From NCBI RefSeq assembly GCF_016743335.1, contig NZ_WCJE01000002.1, forward strand, positions 91,164 through 155,163: 64,000 bases of DNA. The letters run 5' to 3'. A model generated the notes under the pieces. The model was not told where the DNA came from, ran no database searches, and saw only the letters and a list, made by a program, of their open reading frames with translations. Position numbers and translations under genes: made by a program. The stretch is from Streptococcus suis (GTDB lineage: Bacteria; Bacillota; Bacilli; Lactobacillales; Streptococcaceae). Numbering within the stretch: the stretch's first letter is position 1; every line of letters starts with the position of its first letter. This document shows, piece after piece, positions 51,962-62,900 of the stretch.

Positions 51962-53884
51962 TTATGCCTCTTCAGATTGGCGTTTTTTCATAGCGATGAA
52001 TGCAAATACCATCACACTCAAACCAACAACTGTGAAGACAAGGGTACCAATACCACCAGTTTGTGGGATGGTTACTTTTTTGTTGTTTACACGTGTGTGG
52101 CCATCAATTGCAGTCTCTGAATTATCTGTCCAAGTACCAAGACCTACTTGAAATTCAATTGGTGAAGTAAGAAGTGCGTATCCATCTGGAGCTTTTGTTT
52201 CGACAAGTTGGTAAGTACCAGCATTAAGACCTTTTACTTCAAAATGACCATCTGTTGATGATACAAATGTGAAGGCAGCTGATTGACTTGAAACCCAAGT
52301 CCATTGCATGTTCATCGCTTCATAAGCAACGTCGCGAGCCGCTTTTTTAGTCTCAATTTCATTTTGAGGTTTCTTTTCATTCACAGCTGCTACATAAGCA
52401 TCTTCTGCATTTTGATAAGCAGACATTTGAGCTGTTCGAGTTGTTTCATCTTTCAACGCAAGGAATTCACCGGCTGCATTTTTTACAACGAATTTTGCAC
52501 CAACAAGTTTTGTTGCAGCTGATTTATCAACATTATCATCAGTCTTCACAAAACGTTTACCATAAGTGATAACTTTTGGCTCTTCTGGCTCAAGTGGATC
52601 TGGGTTAGGGTTTTTCTTGTTTTCTACATTGATAGTACCAGTAGCACCATTTGTGTAGTTAGGAAGTGAACCTGGAACGCTAGTTTCCTCGATGACGATG
52701 TATTCTTTAGTATCGTCAAGACCTGTTAATTTACCTGATGTAGTACCTGCTTGGAGTGTGATTGCACCCACACGTACACCAGTTTCTTTTTCATACACAC
52801 CGAATACAACGTCTTTTTGAGTTGTTCCTTCACCCCAAGTTTTTTCAACTTTGATTTCACCATTTACCGGTGTTGTTGATTTTGGTTCTGAGAAGTCGCT
52901 TGGACGGTTACCATAAATCAATTTAACTTTGTTAGGGATCTCTGTATCAACAGCAGCAGAATCATTCAATGTTGCTTTGTAGGTCAAAGTGAAGTTTACA
53001 TCACCTGCTTTAGCAGCAGTTTCCAATTTAGCAAGACCGTCATTTGTCAATTTAACAGTAAAGCCACGTTTTGTTTCAACCAAGCTGTAGTCAGTATCAG
53101 TTAAGCTTACTTGATCTGAAGAGATAACCAATGAACCAGTCTTGAAGTCAAGACCTGCAACCATGGTATCTTCCCAAGCAAATGTTTTGTAGGCTGCATC
53201 TTTTGGAACAGTTGTTGTGATTTTATAGTCAATATCGTCTCCGATATTCACACCTTTTGTATCCGTGGTATCGTCACCAAAAGTTTTTGTGATTTCAGGT
53301 TTATCTTCAGTGTTCTTTGGATAAACGTTCAAAGCATCCGTAGTATTGAAGTAGCCAGTACCGTCAACTTTAGCTTGTGGTAATTCAAGTTTGAATGGTA
53401 CAGCTTTCATACCAGTCAACTCTTTATCTTGGTTGTAATATGGTGAGTTTTCTTTGTCTTCAACGAAGATGTAAGTTCCCTCAGGAAGAGTGAATTCTGC
53501 ACCATTTTCTGTTGTTGGAACACCAGTATTATATTTTTGAACAAGCTGATAGTTATCAGTATCGCCAGAAATACCAAGGTCAGCACCTGTCTTTGTACCT
53601 GTAGCTGCTGGTACTTTTTCCCATACTTTAAAGTTTACTCCAGCAACTTCTTTTGCAGATCCACCGAAATAATCTGTCAAGTTATCAATTGTATTACCAT
53701 TGTATTTGGTAAAATCTTCACTATATGTAAAGCTGTTAAAGTCTGTTTCGTTCATAACGATTTTGTGAACGATGACTTTTGTATCTTGAGTAGCTGCATG
53801 AGCTACTGGAACAAGATTTACCAGCGTGCCAAACACTGTCAATAGCGTGGCAAACACTGAAAATAATTTCGTCATTTTTTTCAT
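51962..53884 (-). CDS. Major pilin (backbone subunit)
   Basis: A 640-residue pilin. The signal peptide ends near AHAAT at residue 31. A pilin motif ALNVYPKN near residue 186 holds the Lys that class C sortase links to the next subunit. Several Cna_B/SpaA-type Ig-like domains follow, which usually carry internal Lys-Asn isopeptide bonds; an E-box reads YQLVETKAPDGY near 566. The sorting signal is IPQTGG near 606, then a hydrophobic helix and KKR tail. It follows the giant adhesin by 38 bases. An internal insert near 480-530 is Ala/Glu-rich and helix-like. Confidence 0.93.
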   Translation of the reverse strand: MKKMTKLFSVFATLLTVFGTLVNLVPVAHAATQDTKVIVHKIVMNETDFNSFTYSEDFTKYNGNTIDNLTDYFGGSAKEVAGVNFKVWEKVPAATGTKTGADLGISGDTDNYQLVQKYNTGVPTTENGAEFTLPEGTYIFVEDKENSPYYNQDKELTGMKAVPFKLELPQAKVDGTGYFNTTDALNVYPKNTEDKPEITKTFGDDTTDTKGVNIGDDIDYKITTTVPKDAAYKTFAWEDTMVAGLDFKTGSLVISSDQVSLTDTDYSLVETKRGFTVKLTNDGLAKLETAAKAGDVNFTLTYKATLNDSAAVDTEIPNKVKLIYGNRPSDFSEPKSTTPVNGEIKVEKTWGEGTTQKDVVFGVYEKETGVRVGAITLQAGTTSGKLTGLDDTKEYIVIEETSVPGSLPNYTNGATGTINVENKKNPNPDPLEPEEPKVITYGKRFVKTDDNVDKSAATKLVGAKFVVKNAAGEFLALKDETTRTAQMSAYQNAEDAYVAAVNEKKPQNEIETKKAARDVAYEAMNMQWTWVSSQSAAFTFVSSTDGHFEVKGLNAGTYQLVETKAPDGYALLTSPIEFQVGLGTWTDNSETAIDGHTRVNNKKVTIPQTGGIGTLVFTVVGLSVMVFAFIAMKKRQSEEA

Positions 53885-53922
53885 GAATGTTCTCCTATTT
53901 TTAATCTTTTGTGCATTAGGTA

Positions 53923-56900
53923 TTATATAAGGTTTTTCCGACGTAACTCAACGGCTAAAGCTACTAACATCATCACCCCCCCTAATGCAATATAAGGAAT
54001 AATCCCTACACCACCCGTTTTCGGATATTCTCCTTTGCGGAGGTTTTTCACAATAATCAGGTGAGGATCCGTATTGTCTAGACTGATGAGGTCACCTCCA
54101 TCTTGGATAGTGATGGCTCCATCTGCGCCTATATCAATATGGATTTCTTTTTCAATCTTTTGATAGCCGTCTGGTGCTACCGTCTCTTTCAAAATGTACG
54201 ATTTCCCTACTGGCAAATTGTCAAAGAGAACTTCATCTCCTGTTGTCGTTGTTGTCTTAACAACTGCTGTCGCTTGTGCATTCCCACTTTCTTTCAATTC
54301 AAATGTCGCTTCTAGACGCTGATCTGAATCACGATACGAGCGTTTTGCCAACTTGAACTGAGAGGTTGTTCGGGTATTTTTCATAGTAAAGACGACAAGA
54401 CGATTCGTATCTGCTCGAGACAATGATACCGTCTCGTCTGGATTATGAAGAAGGATAGAGCCATCGTGGTTAATCTGGAAGCGGTATTCCTTCTGATTGA
54501 GGAGATAACCGGAAGGAGCCTGGTCTTCTTTTAGGATATAATAGCCAGGCTCAAGATTCGTCTGATAGATACCAGCACTTGTCACACCTTGAGCCAATGC
54601 CGTATCCCCTTTTGTCCAGTTAACATCTGTCTTATAGATTGAGAATTGAGCATTATCAAGGAGAGTCGCCTCATTTGTACTATCCACTTTTTTGATTTGG
54701 AAGTTAAAAGTACGAATGTTTTTGGCAACCATGACAAGCGTATCCCCCTGCCCTGTCTCAACGGATACAAGAGCCTGATCTGCATCAAGGAGCGTCAAGC
54801 GTCCGTCCTCCCCAATCCGAAGGCGCGTATCTCTGATTTTTGTGTAACCTGATGGAGCTTGTGTCTCTCTAAGGACGTATTCTCCAGGTGGGATATTTGG
54901 AAAATCAATTGTGTTATCCAAGTGAGAGTAGCTACCACCCACAAGGGCTGTCATACGACCGTTGATGAGCACTTGCACCATATTGCTACCATCTTCGTTT
55001 GGTCCCTCAGATGGATAGAGAGCAAATCGAGCACCAGATACTCCGTTAGTTGGATTATCATAGTCTCGCTTCTTAATCTTCAAGAGATAGGTCTTCACAT
55101 TGTTCTTCAGTGTGATTGAAATGACTTTATCATCAGAAAGTGGCGCGACAGCAATAAGGTCGTCGGCATTTTCTACTGTTGTAGTCCCATCCGTAGCGAT
55201 AATTAGTTTGTACTTGGTTCCATTTGTCTGGAAGCCTGCTGGGGACTGGGTTTCTTGTAGATAGTAGGTACCCGGTGTCAAGGCTGGAATCTCTACTTCC
55301 CCAGTCGTTCCTGTCACCAAGTCACTTCCAACCTGCGTGCGTCCATCCTCGCCATAGAGTTTGAAGGTTGCATTTGCAAGTCTGCGGTTCTCATCCCTGC
55401 TATCAACCTTGATAATCTTCAGTTTCGGTTTGAAGATGTTGGTGAGTTTGAGATTTATCCGTCCATCTTTTGTATTGATTTCGGCATTGGTCGGTGCGCC
55501 GTCTGCTAACCGAACTTGACCATCTGCTCCAACGATAATATCAAACGGTTGAAGCAATTCGTAACCAGCTGGTGCAGACAACTCACTAATCGTATACGTT
55601 CCCTGAGGAAGTTTAAAGACAGCGTTGCCAACGTCATTGGATTGGGTCCACCACGTCAAGGCTTTGTTTGCGGTATCAATCGTTGCTTGATAATGTTGGA
55701 TATGCCAATTATCATCGCTAAATAGCGGAGCTGGTCCATTATTTTTTGCCTTGATTTGCAGCTGAACTCCTGCCAAATTGATCGTCGGATCTAGATTGCT
55801 AACCTTTTCGATACTGAAATCTGTAAACGGTCTGTTCTTAACGACAAGTTCTATCTCGTTATTGGCATTCACAGCTTGACTTTCCAACAAGTCTTGTGGT
55901 CCTTCCACAATCGTAATTTGTCCATCTAGACTGATGGTCAATTTGATTTTCTGGATCGGATTGTAGCCTGTTGGGGCTGTGACCTCTTTGAGGACGTAAG
56001 TGCCAGGGCGCAAATTGCGGAAAGTAAGGCTGTTACCTGTCTGCGTGGTATTGCCTTGGTCTAACTTAGTAGACTCATTCTCATTGTAGAGTTCGAAACG
56101 GGCATCAAGTCCTGTATTTGGATTTGCAAGGTCTCGTTTCTTGATAAGCAAATTGTAGGTGAGTAATTCGTTTTTCACGAAGATTTTCAATACATTTGCA
56201 GTAGCGGTGTCAATCGTAACCTTATCTGTTGAATCAACGAGGGTGAAGCGGCTCACTGTCTTCATCTGACTTCCGCTGTGTGTCTCCTGTGCAGTTGTCA
56301 AGTCTAGTAAGACTGGACCAGCTAAAGCACGATAACCAGTTGGCGGTGCGACTTCGACAAGGGCATAGCGTCCCAGTACCTTGGCTTGTAAAGCCTGACT
56401 TGCTTGACCATTTGTCAATGTAAAGGTTTGGACGAGATTGCTTTCTTGAATGGCTGCTGCAGCGTTCGCAGTTGTCGTCGCATCATCCACCTTATAGAGT
56501 TTGAAGGTCACAGACTGGTTAATCCGAGCGTTACTCATATCCCGTTTTTCCACTTGAATCTGTGGATGCTGGATATTGCCAATTGGATATTGACCAGTTG
56601 ATAATGCGCCAACGGTTTCTGTAGCTTGAGCTGAGACGGTCAATTCGCGAACGACGTACCATTTGTTGACGACTTGGTCTTCATTTCTCACACGAATGTA
56701 GCGAGCCACTATGTCCGTGTCCAACTCAACCAATTCATTGGCTGTATAAGTGGACAGTGGGAAATAGGTGCGTCCGTCTATTGAGTACTCAAGTGTGAAG
56801 CGGTTGAATCTATCCAGCGGATTGTTCTGATTGCCTTGCAAGTAGTGAATGCGGCGGACACGTTTCACACCTTGTAGGTCAACCCCTAGATAGGCTCCAG

Positions 56901-59900
56901 CAGGAATGTTGTTTCCTTGCCCGTTGAAGTTTGAGTAGGTAACTGCTGTCGTGTCATTACCATCAATCGCATTTCCATCTTGTCCAGACTGGATATTCGA
57001 TAAGTCGCCTGACTTGATGAGGGTTGCACCTGCGACACGTTCGCTCGGAGCTGCGTTCGCTACTTTATAGAGAGAAACTCCTGAGCGACTCACAGATACC
57101 TTATAGGTAATCGGCTCGGCCATATAGCCTGCTGGTGGCGCTGTCTCGACAAGGGTATAAGAACCGTAGGTCAGGTTACTAAAGACGAAGTCTGTATTCG
57201 CAGCTTGTGTGACAGTCACTGGTCGGAAACTTGTGTCGTTGTCTTTTGACAGCGTAAAGGTCATGTTTCCTGTAATGAGACTAGCTAAGCTTTCCAGACC
57301 CTTGATACGTTTGGAAATGCGAAGGGTTTTCTTACTGTCGTTTTTCACCGTGAGCTCAAGCGTATTGCCACTTGATGCACCAACTTGTAGAAGCTCCGTA
57401 TCTCCTGACAGGATTTGTAATTGACCCGCCTGCGTGATTTCAAGTCGAACTGGTTCTACTTGGATGTAGCCTGATGGCGGTGTTACTTCTTTCAAGACAT
57501 AGATACCTGGCTGCAGATTGCGGAAAGTGAGGCTATTTCCTGTCTGCGTGGTATTGCCTTGGTCTAACTTAGTAGACTCATTCTCATTGTAGAGTTCGAA
57601 GCGGGCGTTGAGTCCAGAATCGGTTGTCAAGTCTTTCTTGACAATTTTAAGGTTATAGCTTTTCAGTGTATTTTTCACTTTTATACTAATAGCATTTGCA
57701 AGAACCCCAGCAACACCAGGCAAATCTGCTATGCTGACCGAATTGGTTGAACTTAAAACTCTAAAACGTGTCACAGCTTTCTGTTGCGTCAACGCATAAG
57801 CTTGCGTTGTTTCGTATAACTCTAGCAACACTGGACCATCCAAACCATCATAACCTTCTGGTGCCTGAGTTTCCACAAGAACATACTTTCCAAGAGCGGT
57901 CGCAGTTAACCTAGTCATGTCACTTTGACCTGTAAAGGTCAAGGTTTGCACAAGATTGCTATCATCAAGAGTAACACTCGATACAGTATCAGCTGTTGTA
58001 TTGTCGTCAACTTTATAGAGCTTGAAGGTGACAGGTTTTGAGATTTGGTTGTTATTACTATCTACTTTCTCAATTTTGAACTCTGGATTCTCGATGTTCC
58101 CAATTTTAATAATATTGGCTGTATCATTACTTCCACCTGCTTCAATCGTTTGGGTAGCATCTCGGACACTTACTTGTAATTCACGAATTCCCAACCATCT
58201 ATTTGTTCCTGTCTGTAGATTTCGTACACGAATGTATCGTGCATAGACATCTACCGATTGAGTAAGGTCAAGCGTTGTGAAGTCACCGAGTGATTGGTAG
58301 GTGATGCCATCTGATGAATACTCAAGGGTATAGCTATCCATCTTGTCACGGTCACTACCGTCTGTGGCATTTTTACCTTGGGCAAAGAGAATCTGAGTCA
58401 CACGTTGAACCGAACCTAGATCTACTCCCCACCATTGACCTTCATTCAATGTCGAGTTCGACAGTCGATATAATGCTCCAGTTGTCAGATTACCGTCTAG
58501 CGCCTTATCTTCTGTACTAGAACCGTGGGTTGTGGTAGCTGCAATTTCAGCTGACTTTATGACACGTAATCCAGTCGCAAGGTGACTACTAGTATCTGAA
58601 TTAGGGTAGAAGCGCACGCTACCATCTCTATCGACCTGTATCGTGTAAGTTTCTGTCGATTTGATATAGCCTGATGGTGCTTGAGTTTCTGTCAGAGTAT
58701 AGACCCCAGGCTGAAGGTTTTCAAAGATAAAATCTTGGCTTGCAGCCTGCTGTTTGACGATGGTGACGTTTGGATCATCATTCTTGGTCAACGTAAAGGT
58801 CATTTGCCCAGTGATAAGATTGGTCAAATCACTAATCCCCTTGATACGTTTACTAACTTTGAATCTGCCAAGTGGGTAGTTCTTTACTTTTATTGTAATC
58901 GTATCTGGTGAGCTCGTTGTCACATCAATACCTTCAAGATAATCACTAGACACTTCTACTACACCATCTGCCCGAATGGTAAATGGTACCAAACCTGATA
59001 AGCCGATATAACCAGACGGAGTTGTTTCTTCTTTGATGTAGTAAGTTCCAGGAGCAAAGTTTTTAGGGAAACTTACTTCTCCATTGGTAAAGTTTGAAAT
59101 TTGTCCATCAATGACATTCCCTTGGCTATCGGTGATACCGATGCGGGTCTGCACTGTTACTTTTTGTCCAGTCAGTGCATCGACTTTCTGCACTTTAACC
59201 TTATAAGTTGGAGGGCGGTTAGTGATTTGACTGCCTCCTGATGCAAAGGTAATCGCACCTGTGTCAGAAACGGTGAATCGAGCGGCAGCTGTGGTTAGCT
59301 TCCTATAACCTGATGGCGCGCTGGTTTCCCAGAGTTCATAGGTTGTCCCACCTTGCAGGTGATCTACTCGAAGTTTCCCTTGTGCATTTGAGGTCAACCC
59401 TGTCAACACACGTTTGTAGCCTGTTTGGGTCATCTGACGAAGTTCAAACACTGCATCAGCGAGTGGCTGACCTTGCTCGTTTACCTTGGTAAACTCGGTA
59501 CTGAAGTCCTCATCCACAACATTGATGCTAAAGTTACCGTTGACAACTTCGATGGCTCCTGTCTGAGTATTGGCAGTATCTGTTAACTTACGTATTTTCA
59601 GCTCTCCATTCTCTTCATAGACTTCAATATCTATTGGAGAAATTGTTTTATAGCCTGCTGGAGCTTTTGTCTCTGTCAAGGTATAGGTCCCTTTTGTAAG
59701 ATCAGAGAAAATGAACTGACTCGCAGGAATCACATCACCTATGGTAATGTCATAATTGCCACCATTTTTGCTCTTAAGTCTGAAGACCGCACCTTTTAGT
59801 GGCTGACTTTCACCAAGCTCAAACTTATTGATTTGTAGTGTAGTTGGCTTGGTGTTGACAACTTCTGTTGGACTATTGGCATCGTATTTTTTACCATCAA

Positions 59901-62900
59901 TGGTAATGTTTTGACTATTGGTAACAACAATCGTGTGTTCTGTCGGGTCTAAGATATAGCCAGGTGGCGCACTTATTTCTTTAAAAGTGTAGGTTCCAGC
60001 TAAGAGTTCTGAGAAGGTAAACTCACCATTGGCATTGCTTCGTACCGTTTGATACGGCTTTTTATTGGCGTCGTAAAGGGTAAATGCCGCTCCTTCGAGA
60101 GCTTTCTTTTGACCATTTTCGATACTAACTTTTTTCAGTTTTAAACTATACCAGTCTGTCGGATAGGCACCACCACGTGCTGTCGTCTCGGCGGCACGGC
60201 GATAAATCTTCTGCGCCCCTCCAACACCACTATAAAGCGCTTTTTGAGCACCATTATAGTAGTAACCTCCATTGGTCGCAGCACCTTTTCTCATCTTGAT
60301 ACGAGCAACCAATGCTTTATTCTGAAGGTTCTCATAGTAAAACTCAAGCGTATAGTTAGAAGTAAAGCCGTCAAACGATGGATTAGATGTATTCTCTTGC
60401 TTAATGTAGACTGCTACACCATACGTTGTCCCTGGTATGTAATAGTGATACTGAGTATGTCCGTTTTTACTAGATGTCCCTTTAAAAGTCATCTTCACCG
60501 GATTCGTGTAGGAAGCTGCGGCAGTCGCATCTGCAATGTAAAACTCAATATCCGTCCCCACACTCTGGTCAGTATTTCCATAGGTATACAAACTCATCTG
60601 TGGATGAATCAAATCCCAAAAATTGTTTGATCTCGTACCTAAATAATCACCGCCTGTGTTATACATCAGGTCCCAAATGATGTAATCTTCCCCTTGTTCA
60701 TACTCGTATTTGTTCACCCCATCAAACTCATGGAGATCCCCTTGACTAGAGCCATTATTTGTGGCATTGAGTGTCCCAGTCGTGCTAATCGTTTTATTGT
60801 CATAGGAGAACGATGCCCCCGTATAACTTCCTGTAAAGTTCAGTTGTTTTGTAAGAATTGTTGATTTAGTATTTTCCCATTCATACCACTTTGGAAGGAC
60901 GGGGTCAACACCTGTCAGATAAGGACCTCTAAAGGAAGTGTCATTATTTTTTTGAATGATGTTACTTGGTTGACTTCCGATGGTATACCAACCGCTATAT
61001 TCTGAAACAGAGTAAGCGTTCTTTGTCAAGACAAACTTGAGTTCTCTATCTTTTGTATGATAGACCTTCGCAATCTCTCGACCGTTATTATCATAGACTG
61101 GTGTCCACTCTTGATTTGGATTGGCTGGGTGATCTAGTTTCAATTCCTCTGGAATTTGAACTGTAAAGCTGTCCCCTTCCTGAGCATACGGCGGGATTTT
61201 GAAACCAAGTTTCAAAGACCCACTGAATCCACCCCAAACCGTACTACCACTTTGGTACTTAATATAGTTAATATCAACTGGTTCAACAGAGGTAATTCCG
61301 TAGTTGGTAGGAGTTCCAGGAGGACCTGGAAGTGTCGATGAAGACTCGTCTTTTTTGTTATTGAAAAGGTAGGTCAAGCTTTCGAGGTCAAAGGTAGCCG
61401 ATGCCAGAATGTAGCCAGTAGGTACGGTTTCATTGACTTCATAGTGAATCCGCTTCTTCATCGCTGTCGCACCTGTCCCTGAGAATTTAGGAACATCATT
61501 TACCGTAATGGTCGCCTGACCTGCAGACAATGTTTTGGTTTGGTTGACAGTACCACCAGTGATAGTGAAGCTTGTATTTACTGGTGTTGCTCCGTTTACC
61601 CAATTTTTCTGGATTTTTATATCACCTTTCAGTGCTTCTAGTTGTGCTCCTGAAATAGTATGGTTAAGTTTCTCGTTTATAACATTCGTTACTGTCTTAA
61701 CCAGAGCGATAGCACCTGCTGGTACATTGCTAACCGTAATCTGATTCCCAATCGGAATGACCGTTTCAGCTCTAGTTTCAGTATAGGTTCCATTGCTTGG
61801 TTCATAGATGTAAACTTTGTATTCATGGACAGCTTGTGAGCTATCTAAAGCAACGTCGAATGTAAACGTTTGTGAATCTGTAGTATCATTTAACTGCGAA
61901 CTAGTCCATTCGATGACTCTATCATTGCCATCACGATACTTACCAATGGTACGGTTGACGTTCGATGCATTGACAGTCTCGACTTTTAAATCACCCAACA
62001 CTCCACCATCTTCTTGAGCTGGAAGTGTAATGGTATCTGCTGTTGATAAGGTACGCGTTTCAGCTTGACTTAAGGTAACTGACGTACCATTATAGGTAAG
62101 TTTACTTCCTTTTGGAGCGTTAACCGTTACTTCGGAACGATAATCCAAACTATAGTTATCACTTGGAATCACTACAGGAGTTTCAATCGTATAGACATAA
62201 GTCCCATTTTCAACCGGTAAGTTATCTGTTGCCGATTTGAAATTGTCGGAACTTCCAAAGTAGGTCGTATTGGTTGTTATCGGAGTGCCATTTTTTGTGA
62301 CCGAGGTAATTCGTGGTTCTCCTAGGCCTGAGTCCGTTGTGGTGGAGAAGGCATTTCTAATAGAGGTGATATTGCTATTGGCGCCTCCTACCGTAGTCGT
62401 ATACTCCCAGATGATTTTTGTGGTATTAGTAGCTGAGTCAACTACTACCTCCTTTTTCTCTAAGACTCCATCTTGGGAATAACTTTGATAGACCCCTGGA
62501 ATAGAAATTGTGATGGGCTTGAAGATGTACTTGAAGATAGACTCTTCACGTGTATAGGTAGTTGTTGTTCCATCTGGGTTTGTAACAGTTGTTGTAGTCG
62601 AATAAGAAGCTGCTTCTGTGACAGCTCTCCTGCTTCGAGAAGAACGGCTAATACCACCATTCTGTCGTTCCGATGCATTCTTTTCAGTATTGGTAACACG
62701 AATCGTCCTGGTTGTTTCTGCCTCTGTCAGTTCCACCGTTTCAATCTGTTCAGCGATTGTATAATCTGAATTGGAAGTGAGTTGCTTTATCGTGTAAGAC
62801 CCCAGTGCGATATTTTCAAAGGTCACATTTCCGTTTAAGTCCGTCTTCCCTTTCATCGTTTGCTCTGGATGAGCGACCGATGAGATCTCAAACTCACTTT

